In this document: one piece after another, positions 49,610 through 63,400 of the stretch
Layout of the letters: every line of letters begins with the position of its first letter
Numbering within the stretch: the stretch's first letter is position 1
NCBI GenBank assembly: GCA_041396705.1
Contig: JAWKYB010000019.1
Span: forward strand, 47,894-111,893
Direction: 5' to 3'
DNA from: Alphaproteobacteria bacterium
GTDB lineage: Bacteria > Pseudomonadota > Alphaproteobacteria > CALKHQ01
DNA: 64,000 nucleotides
Made by a program: the position numbers and the translations under genes
The notes under the pieces: model-generated
The model's input: only the letters and a program-made list of their open reading frames with translations
Told to the model about the DNA's origin: nothing
The model's database searches: none

Positions 49610-52600
49610 ATGAACCGACCCGAGTCCGTCGACGACAGGCGGTGGCAGTTCTGGATCGACAGGGGCGGGACCTTCACCGACATCGTCGCCCGGCGGCCCG
49701 ACGGCAGCCTGGTCAGTCACAAGCTGTTGTCCGAGAACCCGGAGCGCTACCGCGATGCGGCGCTGCAGGGAATCCGCGACCTGCTCGGGATCGGCCCGGA
49801 CGAAGCCATCCCGGCGGCCCGGATCGCGGCCGTGAAGATGGGCACCACGGTCGCCACCAACGCGCTGCTGGAACGCAAGGGCGACCGCACCCTGCTGGTC
49901 ACGACCCGCGGCTTCGCCGATGCGCTGCGCATCGGCTACCAGAACCGACCCGACCTGTTCGCCCGCCACATCGTGCTGCCGGAATTGCTGTACGAGCGGG
50001 TCGCCGAGGTCGACGAGCGGGTTTCCGCCGCCGGCGCGGTGCTGGTGCCGCTGGATGAGGCCGGCGCGCGAGCCGCGCTCGCGGCCGCCCATGCCGAGGG
50101 CATACGCGCGGTGGCGATCCTGTTCATGCACGGCTACCGCTATCCCGACCACGAGCGGCGCGTCGCCGCCCTGGCCCGCGCGGCCGGATTTACCCAGGTC
50201 TCCGCCAGCCATGCGGTCAGCCCGCTGATCAAGCTGGTCTCGCGCGGCGACACGACGGTGGTCGACGCCTATCTGTCGCCGATCCTGCGCCGCTATGTCG
50301 ACCGGGTCGCGGCGGAGCTGGGGGGCACCCGGCTGATGTTCATGCAGTCCAACGGCGGGCTCAACGATGCCGCGCTGTTCCAGGGCAAGGACGCCATCCT
50401 CTCCGGCCCCGCCGGCGGCGTGGTCGGCATCGCGGAGACCGCCCGCCGCGCCGGCTTCGACAAGGTGATCGGCTTCGACATGGGCGGCACCTCGACCGAC
50501 GTGTCCCATTTCGACGGCAGCTTCGAGCGCACCTTCGAGACCTTGGTGGCCGGCGTGCGCATGCGCGCGCCGATGATGCGCATCCATACCGTCGCGGCCG
50601 GCGGCGGCTCGCTCCTGCAGTTCGACGGATCGCGCTACCGGGTCGGGCCGGCCAGCGCCGGCGCCGACCCGGGCCCGGCCTGCTATCGCCGCGGCGGCCC
50701 GCTGACGGTCACCGACGCCAACGTGATGCTGGGACGCGTCCAGCCCGCGTTCTTCCCCGCCGTCTTCGGCTCCGGCGGCGACCAGCCGCTCGACACGGAC
50801 CGCGTCGGCACCGCATTCGCCGCGTTGGCCGATCAGATCCAGGCGGCCACGGGCGACGCGCGCGACCCGTTCGCGGTCGCCGAGGGTTTCCTGCGCATCG
50901 CGGTCGAGAACATGGCCAACGCGATCAAACAGATCTCGATCCAGCGCGGATACGACGTCACCGAATACGCGCTGGGCTGCTTCGGCGGCGCCGGCGGCCA
51001 GCACGCCTGCCAGGTTGCCGACGCACTGGGCATGACGACGGTGTTCATCCACCCGCTGGCCGGCGTGCTGTCGGCCTACGGCATGGGCCTGGCCGACATC
51101 CGCGCGCTGCGCGAGGCGACGGTGGAAGCGCCGCTGGTGGAGGCGCCTGCGGCGATGGCGGCGCGGCTGGACGCGATGGCGGCGGATGCCGTCGGCGAGT
51201 TGCATGCCCAGGGCGTCGCCGACCGCCAGATCGGCGTCGAACGCCGCGTCCATGTCAAATACGAGGGCACCGACACCGCGCTGGTCGTGCCGTTCGGCGA
51301 GCCCGCCGCGATGAGCGCCGCGTTCGAAAGCGCCTATCGCCGGCAGTACGGCTTCGTGATGGAAGGCCGCCGGCTGGTTGCCGACGCCGTTTCGGTGGAG
51401 GCCGTCGGCGCGATGGAGATGCCGGCGGAGGCGTTCGCAGCAGGGGACGGCCCCGGCGGCAGCGGTGCGCCGGCCACGCATGCCCCGGTCTATCGCGACG
51501 GCGCCATGCAGGCGACGCCGGTTTTCCGACGCGCGGCCCTGCGCCCCGGCGACACCGTCGAAGGCCCGGCGATCGTGGTGGAGGACACCGCCACGACCGT
51601 GGTCGAGGACGGCTGGCGCGCGTCGCTCGACACGCGCGGCAGCCTGGTGCTGCGCCGGGTGCGGCCGCTGACCCGCACCGTCGCCGTCGGCACCGCGGTC
51701 GACCCGGTGATGCTGGAGGTGTTCAACAACCTGTTCATGTCGATCGCGGAGCAGATGGGCTCGGCGCTGCAGAACACCGCCTATTCGGTGAACATCAAGG
51801 AGCGGCTGGACTTCTCCTGTGCCGTCTTCGCGGCCGACGGGGCGCTGATCGCCAATGCGCCGCACATGCCCGTCCACCTCGGCTCGATGTCGGAAAGCGT
51901 GCGCGCTGTGATCGCGGCCCGCGGCGACACGATGAACCCGGGCGACGTCTACGTGCTGAACGCGCCCTACAACGGCGGCACCCACCTGCCCGACATCACC
52001 GTCGTGACCCCGGTGTTCGACCAGACCGACGGCACGCTGCTGTTCTTCGTCGGCAGCCGCGGTCACCACGCCGACGTCGGCGGCCTCACCCCCGGCTCGA
52101 TGCCGCCCGACAGTCGCACGGTCGAGGACGAGGGCGTGCTGATCGACAACCGCCTGCTGGTCGACCGCGGCCGCTTCCTGGAAGCGGAGATGCGCGACCT
52201 GCTGGCGTCCGGCCCGCATCCGGCGCGCAACATCGACCAGAACATCGCCGACCTGCGCGCGCAGATCGCCGCCTGCGAAAAGGGCGTGCAGGAGTTGCGC
52301 CGCATGGTCGCGCACTACGGGCTGGCGGTCGTGCGCGCCTATATGGGCCATGTCCAGGACAATGCCGAGGAGCAGGTGCGCCGCGTGCTGGACGTGCTGA
52401 AGGACGGCAGCTTCGCCTGCCCGATGGACAATGGCGCCGAGATCCGCGTGGCGATCCGCATCGACCGGGCCGCACGGCGTGCAGTGGTCGATTTCACCGG
52501 CACGTCGGCGCAGCGCCCGGACAACTTCAACGCCCCGCGGGCGGTCTGCCGCGCGGCGGTGCTCTACGTGTTCCGCACCCTGGTCGACGACGCCATCCCG

Positions 52601-53229
52601 ATGAACGAGGGCTGCCTGAAGCCGATCGAGATCGTCACGCCCGCCGGCTCGATGCTGAACCCGGTCTATCCGGCCGCCGTCGTCGCCGGCAACGTCGAGA
52701 CCAGCCAGATGATCGCCGATGCGCTGTATGGCGCGCTGGGCGTGCTGGCCGGCGCCCAGGGCACGATGAACAATGTGACATTCGGCAATGCGCGCCATCA
52801 GTATTATGAAACGTTGTGCGGCGGCGCCGGCGCGGGCCCCGGCTTCGACGGGGCTTCGGCCGTGCACACGCACATGACCAATTCGCGCCTGACCGACCCG
52901 GAGGTGCTGGAATGGCGCTTCCCGGTGGTGCTGGAGAGCTTCGCGATCCGGCGCGGCAGCGGCGGCGCCGGACGCTGGCGCGGGGGCGACGGCGTGGTGC
53001 GCCGGATTCGGTTCGGCGAGGCGATGCAGGCGTCGATCCTGTCGGGCCATCGGCACATTCCGCCGCACGGCCTGGATGGCGGCGCGCCCGGCCAGTGCGG
53101 ATGCAACCGGGTATTGCGCCGGGACGGCGGCGCTGAGACACTGGCGGGCGCCGATGGCGCGCGATGGAAGCGGGCGACGTGCTGGAGATCGCCACCCCGG
53201 GCGGTGGCGGCTTCGGGTCGGCGCGTTGA
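49610..53229 (+). CDS. oplAH: 5-oxoprolinase (hydantoinase A/B fused), 3' end frameshifted
   Basis: About 1,206 residues from ATG 49610. Hydrolyses 5-oxo-L-proline to glutamate with ATP. N-terminal HyuA half: FWIDRGGTFTDIVARRPDGS, KMGTTVATNALLERKGDRT, VIGFDMGGTSTDVSHFDG; HyuB half from about residue 700: NLFMSIAEQMGSALQNTAYSVNIKERLDFSCA, GSRGHHADVGG, GNVETSQMIADALYGALG. A missing base at about 53160 shifts the last ~22 residues: the family ending DVLEIATPGGGGFGSA is found in another frame and stops at 53227-53229. As written, the first frame runs on into the next gene and gives a false 1,500-residue fusion. Confidence 0.9.
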
Positions 53230-53263
53230 CGAGTCCAAGTCCGGCGGGGAAACGGGCGGACAG

Positions 53264-54202
53264 ATGATACTGGGCAGACAATCGCGGCAACGACACGAAT
53301 CGAATGCCCGGGCGGACTCCGCCGCGCCGGAACGGACCGATGCCGGCGTGCCGGGGCGCAGGCGCGTGCGCGGCTCCGACGCGACCCATGCGTCCAGCAT
53401 CACCGCGCCCGACGCCGCTTTCGCGGAGATGCCCGATGCGCGCCGGATGTGGGCGATCGGCGCGATCTTCGCCGACCACCATCGCCTGCTCGGCCTGCAC
53501 CGGCAGCTGTGGCAGCGGCTGCAGCGCGACGACCGCGTGATCTATCTCGGCAACATGATCGGGCGCGGGCCGGCGATCCTGGAGACGATCGACCAGCTGC
53601 TGCAGTTCCGCATCGCCTTCCTGGCCAGGCCGCATGCCACGCCCGAGCACCTGATCTTCCTGCGCGGCGCGCAGGAGGAGATGTGGCAGAAGCTGCTGCA
53701 GCTGCAATTCGCGCCGGACCCGCCCGAGGTCATGCGCTACCTGCTCGGCAACGGCGTCGCACCCACGATCCGGTCCTATGGCGGCGAGCCGGAACGCGCC
53801 ATGATGATCGCGCGCGAAGGCGCGGTCTCGCTGACCCGCTGGACCAACCTGTTGCGCATGGCGGTGCGCTCGCGGCCGGGCCACGAGCCGTTCTTCGCCG
53901 CGTTGCGGCGCGCCGCCTATAACCGGACCGACGGCGTGCTGTTCGTCAGCTCCGGCCTCGATCCCGAACGCCCGTTGCGCCTGCAGCGCGACCGCTTCTG
54001 GTGGGACACCGACGGATTCCGCCGCATCGAGGGGCCGTATGAGGACTTCGCCCGCATCGTGCGCGGCTACGATCCGGACCATGGCGGCGTCGACCATGGC
54101 GACGTCACCACCACCGTCGACGGCGGTTGCGGCCATGACGGCACGCTTGTGGCCGCCTGCTTCGGACCCGACGGCTCGATCCTTGACGTGATCGAGGTCT
54201 GA
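53264..54202 (+). CDS. Metallophosphatase-like protein with degenerate active site
   Basis: 312 residues from ATG 53264. The core resembles serine/threonine phosphatase-type calcineurin folds: MWAIGAIFADHHRLLGLHRQL, RVIYLGNMIGRGPAILETID, FLRGAQEEMWQKLLQLQFAP and FVSSGLDPERPLRLQRDRFWW. The usual metal motifs are altered: GDxHG has become FADHH, and GDxxDRG has become GNMIGRG. So catalysis is doubtful or unusual. A low-complexity Arg/Ala N-terminus of about 50 residues precedes the domain. It is joined to oplAH only by the frameshift described there. Confidence 0.7.
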   Translation: MILGRQSRQRHESNARADSAAPERTDAGVPGRRRVRGSDATHASSITAPDAAFAEMPDARRMWAIGAIFADHHRLLGLHRQLWQRLQRDDRVIYLGNMIGRGPAILETIDQLLQFRIAFLARPHATPEHLIFLRGAQEEMWQKLLQLQFAPDPPEVMRYLLGNGVAPTIRSYGGEPERAMMIAREGAVSLTRWTNLLRMAVRSRPGHEPFFAALRRAAYNRTDGVLFVSSGLDPERPLRLQRDRFWWDTDGFRRIEGPYEDFARIVRGYDPDHGGVDHGDVTTTVDGGCGHDGTLVAACFGPDGSILDVIEV

Positions 54203-54229
54203 GTCGGCGCGAAATCCGGCCTGGGAGGG

Positions 54230-54255
54230 GGAACGTATCACCGAGTGTAGGGGTT
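54230..54255 (+). promoter_or_regulatory. Possible EcfG-type promoter before the sigma factor gene
   Basis: GGAAC (54230-54234), then 17 nt, then GGTT (54252-54255), compared with GGAAC-N16/17-CGTT of the alphaproteobacterial general stress sigma factor EcfG. The -10 side is imperfect. It lies about 40 bp before the start codon. Confidence 0.35.
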
Positions 54256-54295
54256 GTTCCGGCGAACCCCGTGGCACCAGCCCCAGGAGACGGCG

Positions 54296-55186
54296 ATGGC
54301 CCACCTCGACGACGACGCAACCCAGCGCGCCAACCTCACCTTCATCCGGCGCGCGATGAGCGCGCCGATCCTCAGCCGGGACAACGAACAGGATCTCGCC
54401 CGCCGCTGGCGCGACCGGGGCGACGAGCGCGCCCTGCACGACCTGATCAACGCCTATGAGCGGCTGGTGGTCAGCATCGCCACCAAATTCCGCAACTACG
54501 GACTGCCGCTTGGCGACCTGATCCAGGAGGGCAACATCGGGCTGTTGCAGGCGGCCAACCGGTTCGACCCGGATCGCGAGGTCCGGTTCTCGACCTATGC
54601 CGCCTGGTGGATCCGCGCGGCGGTGCAGGACTTCGTGCTGCGCAACTGGTCGATCGTGCGCACCGGCACCACCGCGGCGCAGAAATCGCTGTTCTTCAAC
54701 CTGCGCCGCCTGCGCGCGCGCATCGAGGGCGACAACGGCGCCACGATGACCGATGCCGGCCGGCATCGGGTGGCGACCGAGCTGCGGGTGCCGGTCGGCG
54801 AGGTCGAGGCGATGGAGATGCGCATCAGCGGCCACGACCAGTCGCTGAACGCCCCGGTCGGGCAGGAAGGCGAGACCGAGATGCAGCACCTGCTGGCCGA
54901 CAACCGGCCCAGCCCGGAGGACGTGGTGATCGGGCTGCGCGATGCGGAGTCGCGCTCGCGCTGGCTCAACGCCGCGCTGACCCAGCTGAGCGAACGCGAG
55001 CGCCGGATCATCCGCGAACGCCGGCTGACCGAGCGCGGCGTCACGCTCGAGCATCTCGGCAATGCGCTCGGCGTCAGCAAGGAGCGGGTCCGCCAGCTGG
55101 AGAACAGGGCGCTGTGCAAGCTGCGCAACGCCCTGGAACAGCACGCGGCCGATCCGCGCGACCTGCTGTTCGAGGTGCCGGCCTGA
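54296..55186 (+). CDS. rpoH2: RNA polymerase sigma factor, RpoH2-like (sigma-32)
   Basis: 296 residues from ATG 54296 with GGAGA seven bases upstream. Group 3 sigma factor of the heat-shock type: region 2 has ERLVVSIATKFRNYGLPLGDLIQEGNIGLLQAANRFDPDREVRFSTYAAWWIRAA, and region 4 has LSERERRIIRERRL and LGVSKERVRQLENRALCKLR. The variable region differs from housekeeping RpoH, suiting the alternative RpoH2, which in several alphaproteobacteria serves oxidative/photo-oxidative stress. A possible EcfG site precedes it. Confidence 0.87.
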   Translation: MAHLDDDATQRANLTFIRRAMSAPILSRDNEQDLARRWRDRGDERALHDLINAYERLVVSIATKFRNYGLPLGDLIQEGNIGLLQAANRFDPDREVRFSTYAAWWIRAAVQDFVLRNWSIVRTGTTAAQKSLFFNLRRLRARIEGDNGATMTDAGRHRVATELRVPVGEVEAMEMRISGHDQSLNAPVGQEGETEMQHLLADNRPSPEDVVIGLRDAESRSRWLNAALTQLSERERRIIRERRLTERGVTLEHLGNALGVSKERVRQLENRALCKLRNALEQHAADPRDLLFEVPA

Positions 55187-55210
55187 CCGGTCCGCCGGCT
55201 AAGGGACCGG

Positions 55211-56653
55211 CTACAGGATCAGCTTGATCCGCTGGCCGGCGGTCAGCTGCGCGTCGTCGTCGAGGCCGTTGATGGCGCGCAGCAGATCCTCGGCGAAATC
55301 CGCCGGCATGTCGCCCATGTTCATGCGCCGGGCGAGGCTCGCCGCCGTCTCGCCGCGCTGCACCGCCACCACGGCGATGCGTTGCGACGCGCTGTCGCCG
55401 ACCGCGCCGATGTCGCGCAGGCCGCCGATCACCGCTTCGAATGCCTGCCGTACCGCCGGCTGGCCGGTGGCGGGGCCATAGGCCAGCACGCGCATCAGGG
55501 CATTCTCGCGCAGTCCGACGGTGGCGACGATCAGATACCAGTCGCGTCCGTCCTCGGCGAAGCTGAACGCCATCTCCGCACCCGGATAGCCGCCCATCGT
55601 CTGCGTCGCCGACGGCTCGGTGTCGAAGCGCGCGAAATTGCGGTTGAGGAAGGCGGCCGGCGTGGTCGACGGATCGCGCGCGACGAAGTCGATCGACAGG
55701 ATGCCCTCGCCCGGGCCGCTGCCCGACAGCACGCCGCCCGACGCCGCCAGGGCGTAGCCGGCCGGCCGGTCGAAGCCGATGCCCGCGCGCGGCTGGATCA
55801 CGCGGTCGCCGACCACCCGCCAGTCGTCGGCATTGAGGCCGAACGGCACCCCTTCGATCGCCTCCTGATAGGCGACGCGCCGGTCGTCGCCGCCGGCCCG
55901 GAACTCGTCCATCGCCGTCAGCGTGGCGATGCGGTCGTCGGACGCCGGGTGGGAGTCCAGCAGGCCGGGGGTGGAGGTGTCCTCGCCCGGGAAGCCGCGC
56001 AGCAGCCGCCCCAGCCGGGAATCGGCCAGGAACTGTTCGTGGCTCGAAACCGCCGCGGCGCCGGGATAGCCGGCGGCGACGAGATAGCGCAGGCCGATCC
56101 GGTCCGCCTCCAGCTCCTGCTCGCGGCTGTAGCGGAAGAGCGCCTGCATCGCGTCCTCGTCGAGGCCGAGCAGGCCCTGGGTCATCGCGCGGCGTTCGGC
56201 GTCGCGGGCGGCCTGCCGCTGCAGCGCCGAATGGTTCTCGCTCAGGTGCGCCGCCTCGTGGGCGATCACCGCGGCCAGCTCCGCCTCGCTGTTCAGCCAG
56301 GTCAGCATGCCGCGGGTGATGAAGATGCGGCGCCCCGGGATGACCAGGGCATTGATCACGTCGGTATCGAGCAGCACGAAGTCGACGCTGGCCGGATCGA
56401 TCGTGGTCTGCGCCAGCACCCGCCTTCCGACCGCGGTGACATAGGCGCGCAGCGCCGGGTTGCGATACTCGCCGCCATAGCGGGCGAGCATGTCGGCCGT
56501 CGCACTTTCGGTGGCGTAGGCCGGCGGCTCGCTGGCCGGCGCGGCGCGCTGCTGCGCGGTCTGGCAGCCGGACAGGCCGACGGCGAGGGCACAGCCCACC
56601 GCCGCGGCCAGGCGGCGCCAGCGCGGAGGCAACACGGCGACGGACACGCTCAT
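55211..56653 (-). CDS. M48 family metalloprotease lipoprotein
   Basis: 480 residues. Lipobox LSGC near residue 30, so a periplasmic lipoprotein. Zn site HEAAH in AAVIAHEAAHLSENHS, with the downstream Glu in REQELEADRIGLRYL. A long C-terminal part (about residues 265-480) includes a LysM-like end RIAVVAVQRGETAASLARRMNM. Related to BepA/YfgC-type proteases that handle outer-membrane protein assembly. Its start overlaps the thermonuclease stop by 4 bp. Confidence 0.9.
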   Translation of the reverse strand: MSVSVAVLPPRWRRLAAAVGCALAVGLSGCQTAQQRAAPASEPPAYATESATADMLARYGGEYRNPALRAYVTAVGRRVLAQTTIDPASVDFVLLDTDVINALVIPGRRIFITRGMLTWLNSEAELAAVIAHEAAHLSENHSALQRQAARDAERRAMTQGLLGLDEDAMQALFRYSREQELEADRIGLRYLVAAGYPGAAAVSSHEQFLADSRLGRLLRGFPGEDTSTPGLLDSHPASDDRIATLTAMDEFRAGGDDRRVAYQEAIEGVPFGLNADDWRVVGDRVIQPRAGIGFDRPAGYALAASGGVLSGSGPGEGILSIDFVARDPSTTPAAFLNRNFARFDTEPSATQTMGGYPGAEMAFSFAEDGRDWYLIVATVGLRENALMRVLAYGPATGQPAVRQAFEAVIGGLRDIGAVGDSASQRIAVVAVQRGETAASLARRMNMGDMPADFAEDLLRAINGLDDDAQLTAGQRIKLIL

Positions 56654-57444
56654 GGCAGCTCGATCTGCTCCGGATGGGTCACATCGATCATCGGCCCGTT
56701 GAACATCTCGACCCAGCCCCGCACCCGCACCCGCCGGCCGTCGAGATCCTCGAGGACATAGGCCGCATCGTCGAACGCGTCCAGGTTGTCGTCGTCGATG
56801 ACGATGGTGAAGTCGGTGCGGTAGTCGATGCCGAAGTTGAGAAACACCCGGTCGCGCACGAAGGCGACGTCGACCACCTCGCCCTCGACCAACTGGAAGG
56901 TGTCCTCGGCGTCGTCGAGGTCCTCGGGGTCGCGGATCGCGTAATAGTCGAGCGACCAGATGCCGCGGCGCGCGGCGCGGGCAGCCCGTTCCTCGGCCAG
57001 CAGTTCGTCGACCATCGACCTGTTGTCGGGAAAGGTGTAGACCCGCGCCATCCCGGTGGCGAGCATCGTGCCCTGGACCCAGGCGCCGTCGTCGAGTCGG
57101 AACAGGTGGGCCAGGACGCGGCCGTGCCGATCCATCGGCTGGCCCCCGTAGCCGAGGGCAACCTCATGACCCAGCACCAGGTCTTCCAGGGCCTCCTTCG
57201 AGTCCTCGGCCAGCGGCCAGGTCGGGAAGTTCGGCCGGCCCAGCGGCAGCTTCGGCGCCTGGGTGCCGACCAGCCGCACCTCGCGCCCGTCGTCCAGCAC
57301 CACCGTGTCGCCGTCGATCACCTCGACGACCCGCGCCGTGCCGCCGGGCTCCAGCGCCGCGGGCACCACCTGCGCCGGCGCCGCCGCCGGCAGCAGCAGC
57401 AACAGCAGTGCCGCAAGGCATGACCGTATCGCCATCGTCGTCAT
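56650..57444 (-). CDS. Exported thermonuclease-like (SNase) protein
   Basis: 264 residues from ATG 57444 (57435 also possible). Signal peptide AIRSCLAALLLLLLPAAAPAQ. Staphylococcal nuclease domain: VVEVIDGDTVVLDDGREVRLVG, then PMDRHGRVLAHLFRLDDG and EERAARAARRGIWSL. The usual catalytic Arg-Glu-Arg order is partly visible, but one Glu is not clear. The C-terminal part (FVRDRVFLNFGIDYRTDFTIVI) is an extra OB-like domain. Divergent from the helicase gene and coupled to the M48 gene. Confidence 0.86.
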   Translation of the reverse strand: MTTMAIRSCLAALLLLLLPAAAPAQVVPAALEPGGTARVVEVIDGDTVVLDDGREVRLVGTQAPKLPLGRPNFPTWPLAEDSKEALEDLVLGHEVALGYGGQPMDRHGRVLAHLFRLDDGAWVQGTMLATGMARVYTFPDNRSMVDELLAEERAARAARRGIWSLDYYAIRDPEDLDDAEDTFQLVEGEVVDVAFVRDRVFLNFGIDYRTDFTIVIDDDNLDAFDDAAYVLEDLDGRRVRVRGWVEMFNGPMIDVTHPEQIELP

Positions 57445-57526
57445 CCGTCCGTCCGGTTCCGTGCTCGTCGCGACAACCCTGCCGGCAGGATAGCGCCGCG
57501 CGCCGGTTTGAACAGGGCAAAGCCCC

Positions 57527-60248
<2,722 letters not shown>

Positions 60249-60494
60249 GGGGGTTGGCGGGTCCGATTGGGGCCTTTGCCAGGGTCAACGCGGATGTCCG
60301 GTTGCAGGGACGAATGGGCCCTGCGTTGTCGATCCGGTATCGTCGCGGATGCGCCAGAAGCGGTCGATCACAAGATCAACCCAACCTGCTCACATTGCTC
60401 CTGCGACTATTCGGATCACGGCCAGAGCTCTGCCACCCGAAGAACCAGCAGCCCGGCGCACCGAGCCACGGCTAGGGCGAACGCGTGACATCAA
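60249..60494. other. Intergenic junction with falling GC
   Basis: About 245 bp between the convergent helicase and the large unknown gene. G+C drops through this stretch from the high level of the chromosome to the lower level of the gene beyond. A short hairpin GCAGGG/CCCTGC (60304-60324) is present. No credible coding frame, tRNA fragment or clear attachment repeat was seen. Confidence 0.4.
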
Positions 60495-63400
60495 TCACCG
60501 CAACGACTGGCTGGGGTGCACACGGCCCTCCGACGAGATGGACCGAGCCATGTCTGCGAGGTGAGAAACGACTTGTTCGAACCTCAACCATCCGCCCTCC
60601 GGTCCCTCCCACCCTCGTGATCGTCTCTTTTTGTGGACGATGAGTAAGATACCATGTCGATGCTCACGGTCGCGCAGATACCGCCCGACAAGTTGAGCTC
60701 TCAACGCATCCTCAAGCTGGCTCAGGGACCAACACTCCGCGACCTTGACTTCCAGGGCTAAACTGGCGTCTGTCGCCGTCGCCCGGAAGCGGATATCTGG
60801 CTCCTTCTCATCTGCAACGTGCGGCTCCCTCTCAACCGAGTAGCCGCGTCCCTGCTCGCTTCTGAATCGATCAGCCAACCAGTTCTGAACGTCGACCTCC
60901 TTTGGTAGGAGGGCGAGCGTTGAACCTTGTGCGAAGTCGGAATGGATCAGACTGTGCTGCCAGTCAGCTATCTTATTGCTGATCAATCGCTGAAGATCGA
61001 ATGCGTTCCTCGGGGTCGTCGTGAAGTCATGCTCAAACGCATAGACCTCTCCTGAGGTCCAACTCGCGTACTCGGCGTCCTTTTCCGCACGCTCGCGAGC
61101 GATCTGAGACAACCGCTCTCGCCTTATTGGGATATCCGGATTCTCTGCGAGTCTATTGATGGCGGCGAAGGTAGCGGCGCCTGGCGTTTCAAAAAGCGCC
61201 TTAAACAGCCTGCCTCGGGCGTCCTCGGCATGCTCGCGAGCGCCCGGTGAATAGACTTCTCCATCGGCGTGGTCCACATCTTCCTCGACGCGCACAGTCC
61301 GAAACGCAATGATCACTAACCGCTCCAATGTATCAAACTGAAGCTGGTCCGCCCGCATGATCGCGTTGTCGGCCCATTGTCCCCCAAACAATTCAGGCAG
61401 TGTTTCTAGCACAAGAAGCGTCTGCTCTGATTGCGACAGCGCCTTCAGTTTTCTGTCCAAACTAGCAATCGCTCCGCCTGGATCGAGTTGGAAAAGCGAC
61501 GAAAGGCAAGTCGCCGCACCCTCAATCTCATGCGCTTGGTCGAATCGTTGCTCCAGCAAGGAGGCCAGCGCTCCACTATCCCGGGTGTAGGACACCAAAA
61601 TCGCCAAAGCCGGCCTGAGTACTGAAGTTGGCAAACTATCGTGGTCCGTCAAATACTCAAACAGATAGTTAACGAGGAGACATCCAATTGATCGATCTGC
61701 CCGTGAGATGTCCTCAAGTTCACGACAACGACCGTCCTCGCTACCTGTGGCCAATTCAGGTGCAACGGCGCGTTCGAGTACGCCGCGAACTGCATCTGGC
61801 TGCACTCGAGCAAGCGTCGGAAACCAAGAAGGGTACCCATTCAGTTCTAACGTCGCCAAAATGGCCGCTTTTGTTGCGTCGTCAGGGGTTAGATTTGCGG
61901 CCCACTCCGGATCGTGTGACGCCTCGAGTGTGACGCCTACGATCGCAATGCAATCAAGCTCGCGTGTCTTGTTTCGCTCCTCCTCCGGCCTCTCATTCCG
62001 AAGCGTAGGTTGGACTTGGCGCCAATACGAAACAAAAGCGCTTCTCAATTCGGATGCGACATTTGACCCAAACATCTGTTCTATCGGAGAAAGATCGCTA
62101 ATCGCAAACGTGTTTCTGTTTTCTCCGAGTCCATGGAGAAAAGCCCACAGGTGATACAGTCTACTATCAATTCCCCCTTCTGATAAGGGTAGCAACGATC
62201 GGAACTGTTTCGGGTCAGCGCGAAGCTTCGCTGCAAAGTCGAGCCACGATCTATGAAGTTGTGCGGCTCTTGCTTCGTCCCGCCGCTCTCGCTGGCGCCT
62301 CCTTCGTTCATATTCCAATTCGCGGTCCGACGGTTCGCGCGTTAGCCACTCATCAATTACCTTCTTCGTGTCCGGGTGCGTCGTGCCGGCGGCTCGGATT
62401 CGCGTTAGAATCTCTGGCTCTTCACCGCCCTGCTTCCAAAGCCGCATAGCAGCGTTGACGGCGATCTGACGTTCGGCTGCAGTTGGACGTTCAACAATGT
62501 CCTGCTCAAGCCACTTTAGGTCTTCTGCCCTCAACTGAAGCGGGAAGCCGAAGTGTTCGACTTGCCAGACTTCAGTGATGGATTTACCATTCAGTTGCGC
62601 GGCACCGTTCAGTCGATCAGTCGCTTGCCACAAAGCCATTCGTCGGCGCTCGGCTGTCGCAGTGAGGAGTGAGAACAAGTCTTCGGCCTCATCGCGGGCT
62701 CGTGCCGGACGCCTGTACCGGCGGCTTTCGCGCAACCGAATTGCTGCTTCGGTCGCTGCGATCGGGACTTGCGTTTGCGGAACCAACTCCAGAAGCCTTC
62801 GGCCTCCTGCCTCCAGTGTCGACATAAGGGGTTCGTCTTCAGGGAACGGTTCGTCATCAGGATTGAGCTTCTGGCGAAGTCTCTCGCGGATGCACGAAAG
62901 GAAGCTCTCGACCTCCTCAATCGTGGAGAGCCGGTCCGCTAGCTCGGGGCCAATATATTCAATGCCCATATGGTCGCGGCGGTCCCTGATATTTATGGTT
63001 GTCAGAATTGCGGATAGATCGTTAGTTGTTAGTTGAGTCGGAAATAACGTCTCGACTGCATCCCAAACTAGCACGCCTGCAACGGAACCTGCATTCTGAC
63101 ACAAATACTGAACGTACCGTACTTTCTCCGGGTTGGGTGCCGCAGCCATGATGGCTCGTCCAGCAAACACCTGTGTATACCGGTCCTCATGTGTTCCAAA
63201 CGATGCGTCAATTGCAAGGTCAACGCATCCTGTCAGTTCGCCCAGCCATATCACACGCAGCAGTAATTCGCGCACCTCTGGCACATCTGCGTACCGCTGC
63301 CAGTTGGCGCGTACGCACTCGGCTAGGTCTGACCCGGAAAAGCGCCTAAGACTGTCCCTGTCCAGGATGCCTATTTCCTGGCCACTGAGCGTCCTCTGTA

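Noticed and set aside
49610..54202. A true oxoprolinase-phosphatase fusion protein
   Set aside because: The correct oplAH ending and stop are found one frame away, and the phosphatase-like gene has its own ATG.
49547..55144. 1,865-residue open frame on the minus strand
   Set aside because: It is antisense to oplAH, the phosphatase-like gene and rpoH2, which have clear family motifs. Long antisense frames are common in high-GC DNA.
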